From assembly GCA_938045585.1 (NCBI GenBank), contig CALIAU010000024.1:1-64000 (forward strand): a stretch of 64,000 nt of DNA, read 5' to 3'. The notes below the pieces were generated by a model. That model saw nothing but the letters and a program-made list of their open reading frames with translations. It was not told where the DNA came from and did not search any database. This document shows positions 27,603 to 34,646 of the stretch, one piece after another (the stretch's first letter is position 1; every line of letters begins with the position of its first letter). A program made the position numbers and the translations under genes. Source of the DNA: an uncultured Saprospiraceae bacterium. GTDB taxonomy: Bacteria; Bacteroidota; Bacteroidia; Chitinophagales; Saprospiraceae.

Positions 27603-28535
27603 TTATATAATTTCTTTCTCAGCTAAATAGCGTTCTGCATCCAGCGCTGCCATACAACCAGTTCCTGCTGCTGTTACTGCCTGTCTATACACCTTATCTT
27701 GTGCATCCCCGCTCGCAAAAACACCAGCAATATTTGTCTTTGAACTATCTGCCTGTGTTATTAGATAACCAGTATCATCCATGTCTAAGGCATTCTTGAA
27801 AATTTGTGTATTTGGTTTGTGTCCGATAGCAACGAAAAATGCTTTTGCTGGAATCTCAGACTCTTCCCCTGTTTTATTGTTTTTAACACGTACACCATCT
27901 ACTTCCTCAGTTCCTAAAACTTCTACTGTTTCTGTATTCCAGTGTACCTCTATGTTTTCCGTTTTCATAACACGATCCTGCATAATCTTCGATGCACGCA
28001 TCTCATCTCTTCTTACGAGCATGTGCACCTTTGGACATAGCTTGGCTAGATAGGTTGCTTCTTCTGCAGCAGTATCACCGGCACCTACAACAACAACGTC
28101 TAAACCTTTAAAAAAGAATCCATCACAGACCGCACAGGCAGAAACACCCTTGTTCATTAATTTTGTTTCAGAATCTAGACCTAGCCACTTTGCACTTGCA
28201 CCCGTAGAAATAACAACAGTATGTGCCTTTATTTCTTCCCCACTTTCCGTCCACATTTTTTTCACATCCCCATCTAGCTCTACCTTTTCAATCAATTCAT
28301 AACGGACATCTGTTCCAAAACGCTCGGCTTGCTTTTTAAATTCGTCCATCATCTGAGGCCCCATAATTCCATCTGGGTATCCCGGATAATTTTCTACATC
28401 TGTTGTTATCATCAACTGCCCCCCTGGCTCCTTTCCCGTAAAAAGTACAGGTTTAAGATTTGCTCTCGCAGCATAAATAGCAGCCGTATATCCAGCAGGT
28501 CCAGAACCTATTATTACACAATTATGAATATCCAT
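27603..28535 (-). CDS. trxB: Thioredoxin reductase
   Basis: A flavoenzyme that passes electrons from NADPH through FAD to thioredoxin, keeping cytoplasmic thiols reduced. The 310-residue product has the FAD dinucleotide fold VIIGSGPAGYTAAIYAARA (8-26), EPGGQLMITTDVENYPGYP (36-54), the redox pair Cys134-x2-Cys137 (ACAVCDG), the NADPH fold VVVGAGDTAAEEATYLA (about 149-165) and the C-terminal FAD site GVFASGDAQDKVYRQAVTAAG (about 273-293). Length and motifs match the low-molecular-weight bacterial type. It is the first gene of a pair with fbaA and has a divergent gap of about 180 bases to the subtilase gene, which must hold both promoters. Confidence 0.95.
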   Translation of the reverse strand: MDIHNCVIIGSGPAGYTAAIYAARANLKPVLFTGKEPGGQLMITTDVENYPGYPDGIMGPQMMDEFKKQAERFGTDVRYELIEKVELDGDVKKMWTESGEEIKAHTVVISTGASAKWLGLDSETKLMNKGVSACAVCDGFFFKGLDVVVVGAGDTAAEEATYLAKLCPKVHMLVRRDEMRASKIMQDRVMKTENIEVHWNTETVEVLGTEEVDGVRVKNNKTGEESEIPAKAFFVAIGHKPNTQIFKNALDMDDTGYLITQADSSKTNIAGVFASGDAQDKVYRQAVTAAGTGCMAALDAERYLAEKEII

Positions 28536-28712
28536 TTTTTCTAAATTTTAAATATTTGCAAATGTATGAGAATTAATGATGTTATAAGCTAATTGCCTCT
28601 ACGAAATCTCTCGATATAGAGCTGCAAATGACAATTCTTATCGAATAAAACAAGGATTTCATCTATTCTAGTTTCATTGAACTAAATTGAGCTTTACTTT
28701 TGTTAAAGAAAT

Positions 28713-30230
28713 ATGCACCTACTCATTCTATATACCTGCATCGCGAGCCTAGTTTTATGGTCATTTCTCTATGACAAACAGTTAGATAGATTGAGTAATG
28801 TCTTACAATCCCTCTTTACAATATCCTTTCTAGTGCTTTTGTTCTCCATTTTTAGATCAAATGCAGACATTTCTACTACCATCTTCCATCTCGCAAAAGA
28901 TCTCCTGATTGTTTCTGTAGCCGCCTTTCTAGCACAGAAACTGCGAACTAACAAATTAGCCCTAGTGCTTTATGCAGGGATGCTCTATATTTTGATACCA
29001 CAGGTGCACCAAATTTCGCCTAGCTCACAGCAAACTGAATCCATCGCCAGTGATGGAGAATTCCTTTTTGAATTAGACAAGCATGATATAGCAATCATAT
29101 CTGCTATTGAGAACATTACAGGCGGTAAGATCCGACCAGCCTTCTCACCTGCAGACCTAAGCTATAATATAGATGAGTATTATGTACTTGATATCCAGGA
29201 TCCTGCGCGCATAGACAGAACCATGCGTAGTTTAAAAGAATTTAAAGAAATCCGTTGGGCAGAAAAAAACGAAATCCTAAAGCTACCAGAAACAGAAGCG
29301 AAAGAAGCTAAGAGTTTATTTCGAAATGGATTCTTTAACGATCCTGGTGTTTCTAAACAATGGTCAGTCAAGACGCTAGATTATGCAGGCCTACATCGTA
29401 CCTTAAAAAAGATGAGTCCCAAGAAAACAGCTCTTGTTGCCGTTCTTGATGGAGGTGTATTTGGAAATCATGAAGATCTAAGGGATCATTACGTGAGCAC
29501 AAAGGCTTCCTATGACAAGGACAGCAATAGTCATGGAACACATTGTGCGGGAGTAATAGCAGCGGTAAGTAATAACGGTAAAGGGGTAAGCTCTATGGTA
29601 CCCGATAAGTCCTGGATAAAAATCACAAGCATCAAGGTTATGAATAACTTTGGTTTTGGCACCCAACAACAGATTATCCGTGGTATTATTGAAGCGGCAG
29701 ATCTGGGTGCAGATGTTATATCTATGTCCATTGGCGGAATAAGTAGTCAAGCCAGAGAAAAAGCATATTCAGATGCGATTGCCTATGCTAATGCAAAAGG
29801 GACAATTGTTGTTGTTGCATCTGGAAATTCTAATATCAATGCGAATAGAAATACGCCGGGAAATGCAAAGGGCGTGATAAATGTAGCAGCTATAGATACG
29901 CTCCTACGTAAATCCCATTTTTCTAATACCATGGAAGATATAGGAATGCCTCTCAGTGCACCAGGAACAGAAATCTACTCTACTGTGGTGGGCCATAAAT
30001 ACAAGACGATGAATGGGACCTCTATGGCTGCTCCACATGTCGCCGCTGCCGTAGGCCTCATGAAAGCAATCAAACCAGATATCACAACGGAGGAGGCTTT
30101 TGAAATTCTTAAAGCCACTGGTAAAAAGTCTGCGCAACCAAAACTTACAGGTAAAATTATCCAGCCTAATGCAGCAATCAAGAAACTCATTGGGACGAAA
30201 AACATTTTGTCTCGCTACGGGAGAGAGTAA
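28713..30230 (+). CDS. Membrane-anchored subtilisin-like serine protease
   Basis: A 505-residue S8 protease with an unusual N-terminus: four hydrophobic segments (about 1-18, 32-47, 62-77, 84-98) predict a polytopic membrane anchor. Residues about 115-190 form a propeptide-like domain, possibly I9-like. The catalytic triad is intact: Asp246 in AVLDGGVFGNHED, His274 in SHGTHCAG and Ser437 in NGTSMAAPHVAAAVG. The oxyanion Asn is in VVVASGNSN (about 367-375). The catalytic domain closes near residue 495, and there is no T9SS sorting domain. It diverges from trxB and is followed by a GC-rich repeat. The role is open; possibilities are regulated membrane-linked proteolysis or a surface quality-control protease. 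Confidence 0.88.
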   Translation: MHLLILYTCIASLVLWSFLYDKQLDRLSNVLQSLFTISFLVLLFSIFRSNADISTTIFHLAKDLLIVSVAAFLAQKLRTNKLALVLYAGMLYILIPQVHQISPSSQQTESIASDGEFLFELDKHDIAIISAIENITGGKIRPAFSPADLSYNIDEYYVLDIQDPARIDRTMRSLKEFKEIRWAEKNEILKLPETEAKEAKSLFRNGFFNDPGVSKQWSVKTLDYAGLHRTLKKMSPKKTALVAVLDGGVFGNHEDLRDHYVSTKASYDKDSNSHGTHCAGVIAAVSNNGKGVSSMVPDKSWIKITSIKVMNNFGFGTQQQIIRGIIEAADLGADVISMSIGGISSQAREKAYSDAIAYANAKGTIVVVASGNSNINANRNTPGNAKGVINVAAIDTLLRKSHFSNTMEDIGMPLSAPGTEIYSTVVGHKYKTMNGTSMAAPHVAAAVGLMKAIKPDITTEEAFEILKATGKKSAQPKLTGKIIQPNAAIKKLIGTKNILSRYGRE

Positions 30231-30283
30231 TTAATATAATTGAATTTGGGCAAGTACTAGCTGTTATTTCATATCAGCTTGCA

Positions 30284-30408
30284 CCAGGCTATCCACAACC
30301 TGCTTGCATGCCTAAGCAGGTAAGCTCCACTTTCGTTGCGGTCCTGCTGGACTCCCATCGGATTGTTACTTCCTGCTTGCTTGTGCACGCAGGAAGGTCT
30401 TTCTCGCA
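30284..30408. repeat. GC-rich hairpin repeat, copy 2
   Basis: This shares GGCTATCC (30287-30294) and GCGGTCC (30338-30344) with the repeat at 6888-6971, but with a larger spacer. The spacer holds a 7-bp hairpin (CCTGCTT/AAGCAGG arms near 30299-30320), and a second 8-bp hairpin (CTTCCTGC/GCAGGAAG arms) follows at about 30371-30398. It lies between the convergent subtilase and aroK genes, a place where such elements could also end transcription. Confidence 0.55.
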
Positions 30409-30469
30409 GGCTTTGCGACACTTTTTATTGGAAGAATATAATTCAATCGCAACAAAACACTTGACACTA

Positions 30470-30982
30470 CTAAACAAGATCTAATTTATTCTGAATTCTT
30501 TCAGCGATCTCTTTAGCAGTCCCATTATTACGCACTCTATAGTTTGCCTTATTATAAAACTTAGTGCGTGCTCTTAGCATACTTGCAATCTTAGATTTTA
30601 AGCGCACCTTATTAAGCCCTTTGAGTAAGGGACGTGTATTCTGATCTTTTGATAAATTATCTACTAAACGGTCTTGAGAAGTTTGTATGTAGACAGGTGT
30701 GCCCAAGGAACTGATAATAAACATATTATTAGAATAACAGGGCGTGCCGCCTCCTAAGGATACTACTCGATGTTTCGTTTTCTTTAAACTATTGAGCGCT
30801 TTAGATTCCACTTTTCTAAAATATGTTTCCCCTTCATTTTTGAAAATATGTTCAATAGATCTCTTTTCAATCCGTTCTATTTCCGCATCAAGATCTAAAA
30901 AATCATAGCCTAAATTCTTGGCTAAAATTTTGCCGATGGTAGATTTCCCCGACCCCATAAATCCAAGAAGAAAGATTTGCAT
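30470..30982 (-). CDS. aroK: Shikimate kinase
   Basis: AroK phosphorylates shikimate at the 3-hydroxyl with ATP in the pathway to chorismate and the aromatic amino acids. The 170-residue product has the P-loop GFMGSGKST (7-15), the shikimate-binding Asp pair in FLDLDAEIE (33-41), GETYFRKVESKAL (about 52-64) and the glycine-rich VVSLGGGTPC (about 73-82). The lid arginines are in KDQNTRPLL (about 113-121). Length and motif order match the family fully. It is preceded, 54 bases upstream, by a DUF1801 gene on the same strand; the link between them is probably only positional. Confidence 0.93.
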   Translation of the reverse strand: MQIFLLGFMGSGKSTIGKILAKNLGYDFLDLDAEIERIEKRSIEHIFKNEGETYFRKVESKALNSLKKTKHRVVSLGGGTPCYSNNMFIISSLGTPVYIQTSQDRLVDNLSKDQNTRPLLKGLNKVRLKSKIASMLRARTKFYNKANYRVRNNGTAKEIAERIQNKLDLV

Positions 30983-31036
30983 GACTAAGTTATTTGCGAC
31001 CTAAGATATAGTTTTTTAATGCTCTAAAAAGAAATC

Positions 31037-31474
31037 CTATTCAGAACCAAATCCTAAAAGCGGTTTGTCTTTTAAACTATGATACTGCAAAGCCATTCCT
31101 ATACAGCTTTTCAATTCCTTTTCAGGAATCTCGTCATCCAAGTTAAAAAGAATAGCTCTATTCTTCTCATAAGTGAAGGTGTCTCCATAAATTTTGCGAA
31201 AACTTTCAACTAGTTTACTCGTACACTTAAAGTAAATAGCATATTGGTGTGGTGACCTCTCCTTCCAATCTATACGCACGGTACTCCCCTTTTTTACTAA
31301 ATACGAGGGTTCACCCCATTTTAAAGTCTCTTCTATCTCAGTGATAGCCTGATTTTCATTTGCCACTTCCATGATTAAAGCGCGTAAGTTTTCTAGTTTG
31401 GATCGAATGGATTTGGGATAGCTTTGAAACTTATCTTTGACTGCTGGATTCTGCTTTAATTTAAGTGTTGACAT
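31037..31474 (-). CDS. DUF1801 domain protein
   Basis: A 145-residue cytoplasmic protein of the DUF1801 (YdhG/YjhX-like) type. Typical text includes YPKSIRSKLENLRALIMEVA, ITEIEETLKWGEPSYLVKKGSTVRIDWK (about 45-72) and HQYAIYFKCTSKLVESFRKIYGD (about 76-98), the alpha/beta half-barrel common to this group. The conserved W-G-x-P-x-Y stretch is at about 53-58. No biochemical function is established for the family that I can state with confidence. It is upstream of aroK on the same strand and diverges from the DUF1573 gene. Confidence 0.85.
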   Translation of the reverse strand: MSTLKLKQNPAVKDKFQSYPKSIRSKLENLRALIMEVANENQAITEIEETLKWGEPSYLVKKGSTVRIDWKERSPHQYAIYFKCTSKLVESFRKIYGDTFTYEKNRAILFNLDDEIPEKELKSCIGMALQYHSLKDKPLLGFGSE

Positions 31475-31582
31475 GTTCTAATATACAGAAAGCAGTAAAA
31501 TAATCATATATAACAGATAAAATGCCCTAAGAAGCGCTTCTTCAGCAATAAGTAATCAGGTGAAATATATATCTTCGCGGAA

Positions 31583-32044
31583 ATGAAATTAAACAAGTTT
31601 TTTATAATCTTTTTGTGTGCTTTCGGAAGCTGTAAATCTGACCAGAGTAAGGGCGAACAGTCGCCGTATCACGACATGATTCATATGTCAGCTACGGCTG
31701 ATGCGGAGCAGCTTGATACAGTAAATGTGGCAAAGATCAAGATGCTAGATAACGTTTTTGATTTTGGAGAGATTAATGAAGGAGACACTATTACCCATAA
31801 GTTTAAGTTTCAGAATGTAGGCAAACGTGATCTGTTTATTTTAGATACGCGGTCTGTCTGTGGTTGTACTATTGCAAAGCACACAGAAGAGGCAATAGAA
31901 CCTGGTCGCTATGGAGAAATTACAGTCCAGTTTGACTCCCATAGAAAAACCAAAGAACAAGAAAAAAAACTGACTATCTTTACAAACGCATTAGAAAACA
32001 AGCAATTCGTAACTCTCCGAGGTTATGTCTATCCTAAAAAATAA
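31583..32044 (+). CDS. DUF1573 lipoprotein
   Basis: A 153-residue lipoprotein: signal FIIFLCAFGSC with the lipidated Cys at 17, then a short linker and a DUF1573 domain (about 52-150). The domain shows DFGEINEGDTITHKFKFQNVG, the paired-Cys turn SVCGCTIAKH and the late PGRYGEITVQFDSHRK strand, an Ig-like, ASH/MSP-type fold. DUF1573 lipoproteins are common in Bacteroidota, often placed as here just before yajC. Function is unknown; a role near the Sec machinery or the cell envelope is inferred from that context. The yajC gene starts 3 bases later, so the two are co-transcribed. Confidence 0.88.
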   Translation: MKLNKFFIIFLCAFGSCKSDQSKGEQSPYHDMIHMSATADAEQLDTVNVAKIKMLDNVFDFGEINEGDTITHKFKFQNVGKRDLFILDTRSVCGCTIAKHTEEAIEPGRYGEITVQFDSHRKTKEQEKKLTIFTNALENKQFVTLRGYVYPKK

Positions 32045-32047
32045 ACT

Positions 32048-32371
32048 ATGATTCCTTTACAAACAGCAAACAACCCCATGACGAGTAATTTAGTTTTCTT
32101 ACTCGCAATTATGCTCGTAATGTATTTCTTTTTTATGCGTCCTCAGATGAAACGTCAAAAGGAACAAATGTCTTTTGAAAACTCCATCAAGAAAGGTGAT
32201 ACAGTTGTTACTTCAAGTGGAATTATAGGCAAGGTTAGCAAGGTAGAAGGCGGAGTAACGCATTTACAACTCGATCAAAAGACCTTTATCAAAGTACTTT
32301 CCTCTGCAATTAATAAGGAAATGTCTGAGAAATATAATTCTGCAGGAGCAAGCGCTGTAAAGGAGGCATAA
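32048..32371 (+). CDS. yajC: Sec translocase accessory subunit YajC
   Basis: YajC is a small inner-membrane protein found with SecDF at the Sec channel. The 107-residue product has one membrane segment (about 14-31, ending MYFFFMRPQMKRQKEQ, the family signature) and a cytoplasmic KOW-like domain with SIKKGDTVVTSSGIIGKVSKVE (about 45-66). Length agrees with E. coli YajC (110). It sits 3 bases after the DUF1573 gene and 10 bases before the YbbR-like gene, giving a three-gene operon in an order I recognise from many Bacteroidota. Confidence 0.92.
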   Translation: MIPLQTANNPMTSNLVFLLAIMLVMYFFFMRPQMKRQKEQMSFENSIKKGDTVVTSSGIIGKVSKVEGGVTHLQLDQKTFIKVLSSAINKEMSEKYNSAGASAVKEA

Positions 32372-32381
32372 ACAGGTATTA

Positions 32382-33266
32382 TTGAAAGAAGGAAATTTAA
32401 AATCCAAAATTGAAAAAGAAACAATTAAGAAATCTAGTAGGAGCCTAGGACTTTTAGTATGCTTTCTCGTTTCTACATTCTTTTGGTTAACATTAAAATT
32501 GAGCCAAATAAAAAACCACGTGATGCAATTGCCTGTTGCATTTAGCTTTCCAGAAAATTATACAACAACAGAGGATCTTCCAAACACGATTCATTTTAAT
32601 ATACATGCCCGTACTGGAAACTTGATGACTTTAAAATATAGAATGGGTAAAAATCCATTAGAAATTCCTCTTGAAAACAAAGCGTACACGAGTGAACAAA
32701 TTTCTAAATTACTCAATGATCGTATCTATGCCAAAGTAGAAAGTATAAGTACACCCTTTGAGTTAGCCAAAATAATATTAGACTCGCTTGTGCAAAAAAC
32801 TGTACCCTTAGCAGTGAATAATGAGTTACATGCAAAACAAGGGTATATCATATTGAACGAAAATATTTCTCCCTCTGAAATTAAAATAAAAGGGGCGAGC
32901 AAATTATTAGCAGAAATTGACAAATTGTATTTAAGCAAGTTGGTATTAAAAGATTTGCAAAATTCCTATGTTGATTCTTTGCATATCATCAAAAATTATA
33001 GCGAACTTATTGAACTATCACAAGAAAAAGCAAAGTTAGAAATCATTGTAGATCAACTTGTAGAAAAAGAAGTGCGCTTTTTGACTTCCATTCTAGCTGA
33101 CACAATTCGCGTTAAATTATCCTCTCCTTCTAATTTGTATGATACGATTGATAGTACCGACTTCAACATTCAAATCTTGGACAGTATTGTTCAAGTAACA
33201 TCCAAACATCCACATATCAAAGTATTGGAATATAGTCCTGGACGATACGAATTGAAATCAAACTAG
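32382..33266 (+). CDS. YbbR-like domain membrane protein
   Basis: A 294-residue protein with an N-terminal cytoplasmic stretch, one membrane segment (about 23-42, LGLLVCFLVSTFFWLTLKL) and an extracytoplasmic region of YbbR-type beta domains, with repeats of 'xPVxxxN-x-x-GY' (VPLAVNNELHAKQGYIIL, about 142-160) and 'ISPSEIKIKGASKLLAEID' (about 162-180). In Firmicutes, YbbR/CdaR controls the diadenylate cyclase CdaA; in Bacteroidota the gene usually sits after yajC, as here, and no cyclase is adjacent. The start is a TTG at 32382, chosen because it follows an AGGAGG-like site inside the end of yajC and no better ATG is found. Confidence in the family is good; the function is not settled. Confidence 0.78.
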   Translation: MKEGNLKSKIEKETIKKSSRSLGLLVCFLVSTFFWLTLKLSQIKNHVMQLPVAFSFPENYTTTEDLPNTIHFNIHARTGNLMTLKYRMGKNPLEIPLENKAYTSEQISKLLNDRIYAKVESISTPFELAKIILDSLVQKTVPLAVNNELHAKQGYIILNENISPSEIKIKGASKLLAEIDKLYLSKLVLKDLQNSYVDSLHIIKNYSELIELSQEKAKLEIIVDQLVEKEVRFLTSILADTIRVKLSSPSNLYDTIDSTDFNIQILDSIVQVTSKHPHIKVLEYSPGRYELKSN

Positions 33267-33289
33267 TACAGCTAATCTCAAACTGTACT
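33265..33289. repeat. Inverted repeat at the ybbR-like stop codon
   Basis: Seven-base arms (33265-33271 and 33283-33289, AGTACAG/CTGTACT) with an 11-base spacer overlap the stop codon of the YbbR-like gene. The arm word AGTACAG recurs as the 10-bp direct repeats just upstream of the GntR-type regulator gene at 33597. It may be a weak terminator or an operator half-site pair. Confidence 0.4.
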
Positions 33290-33596
33290 GTCGCACTTAG
33301 GATTCTGTTAATTACCTAAGATTTCTACAAAAGACCAATAAATATTGAAATAAGAGCAGAATAGTATCCCATGTATATTTCCAACATATTATATAATTAT
33401 TTAATATGTTATTAATTCATTTTCTTTTGATTAAATTAAATTTACTACATATTATTTTAAGCTTTAACCCAAGTTCCAAATAAAAATTTAATACATATGT
33501 AAAAAATAAAATATTGTTCTGCTTTGAATATTTCATAAAAGTTATATATTAGTTAGTATAATAGTACAGTATAGTATAGTACAGTTATAGATTAAT
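33267..33596. promoter_or_regulatory. A+T-rich intergenic region before the galactoside locus
   Basis: About 330 bases with no coding potential. Besides the inverted repeat at 33265-33289, it holds a 9-bp AT inverted repeat (33383-33391 with 33402-33410) and a pair of 10-bp direct repeats at 33561-33585. The promoter for the regulator at 33597 must be here, but no consensus box could be fixed by eye. Confidence 0.5.
33561..33585 (+). promoter_or_regulatory. Direct repeats, candidate operator of the GntR-type regulator
   Basis: The 10-bp word ATAGTACAGT occurs twice, at 33561-33570 and 33576-33585, 15 bases apart start to start and 12 bases before the regulator's start codon. Position and the related AGTACAG inverted repeat upstream suggest autoregulation. 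This is inference; binding is untested. Confidence 0.4.
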
Positions 33597-34613
33597 ATGA
33601 AAAACCCAGTTTCTAGGACAATAACCACGAACAATGTTAGCGGTCAAACTAAGCATGACCGAATTGTAAATGGGATTTCTGAATGTATAGAAAATGGTTC
33701 TTTCCAAATTGGTGACATCCTACCCTCTGTAAACGAGTTATCCAATGATCTAGATTTTGCTAGAGAGACAGTAGTTAAAGCATATAGAGACTTAAAAGAC
33801 AAGGGGATAATAAAATCCAAACCTGGTGTTGGTTATTTCGTAGTTAGCAATAACACTAATCTCAAATCTGTAATAGCGCTTGTACTTTACGGTTTTCAAA
33901 CCTTCCAACAAGAATTCTATAACACGTTCAGGAAATCTCTAGGCAAGAATTATCAAATAGATGTTTTCTTCCATCATAATAATATGTCAGTGTACGAATC
34001 TATATTGGATTCGATTCGAGGTAATTATGGAGTCTATGTTATCGCCCCAATTCAAAATAGCAGAGCTGAAGAACTGCTGCAGTCATTTAACCCTGAGAAA
34101 TTATTACTTATTGACAGATACCAATATATCAATGATAAGGTAAGTAAGGTAACGCAGGAATTTGAACAATCGTTTCTAAGAGTATTAAATGAGCTAGGTG
34201 AAAATATTCTAAAATTTAATAAGGTAATTATCTATTTCAAACAAGATTCTGATTACCCTAGCGGAATCCTTGAGGCTACGAAAAAATATATGCAAGAATA
34301 TAAGATAGCCTTAGAAGTACATGATGAGTTTGATGAAAGCCATATGCATGCTAAGGTATTGTTCCTTACAATTGGTGATAGCGATCTTTGGTCTATTTTA
34401 AAATGTGCGAAAGAACAGAGTTTTGAAATAGGCAGAGATATTGGAATTTTATCACACAATGATTCACCTGTTAAAGAAATCATTCAAGGGGGTATCTCTA
34501 CATTCTCAACAGATTTTTATGCCATGGCAAAATATTCTGCAAACTTTATTTCGGACCAGAAAACAATAAATAAAATTGTTCCCAGTAAATTAATATCAAG
34601 AAATTCACTTTAG
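33597..34613 (+). CDS. GntR-type transcriptional regulator with sugar-binding-like C-terminal domain
   Basis: A 338-residue regulator. Residues about 19-85 form the GntR winged helix: HDRIVNGISECIENGSFQIGDILPS, then the recognition helix in FARETVVKAYRDLKDKGIIKSKPGVGYFV. The rest (about 90-338) is not a UbiC/FadR-type GntR domain. It reads as a LacI/periplasmic-binding-protein-like alpha/beta fold (VIALVLYGF, YVIAPIQNS, KLLLIDRY, KVIIYFKQDS, DIGILSHNDSPVKEI), which in Bacteroidota is the usual sensor of GntR regulators set beside SusCD loci. The probable ligand is therefore a sugar from the locus, such as the alpha-galactoside or galactose. It is transcribed in the same direction as susC, 33 bases upstream. 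Confidence 0.87.
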   Translation: MKNPVSRTITTNNVSGQTKHDRIVNGISECIENGSFQIGDILPSVNELSNDLDFARETVVKAYRDLKDKGIIKSKPGVGYFVVSNNTNLKSVIALVLYGFQTFQQEFYNTFRKSLGKNYQIDVFFHHNNMSVYESILDSIRGNYGVYVIAPIQNSRAEELLQSFNPEKLLLIDRYQYINDKVSKVTQEFEQSFLRVLNELGENILKFNKVIIYFKQDSDYPSGILEATKKYMQEYKIALEVHDEFDESHMHAKVLFLTIGDSDLWSILKCAKEQSFEIGRDIGILSHNDSPVKEIIQGGISTFSTDFYAMAKYSANFISDQKTINKIVPSKLISRNSL

Positions 34614-34646
34614 ATAACCACAACTAAAAATGTTTAAAAATTCGTT

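Noticed and set aside
33383-33410. AT-rich 9-bp inverted repeat as a terminator
   Set aside because: It is too A+T-rich to be a stable hairpin and no T-run follows; it may be chance or a weak operator.
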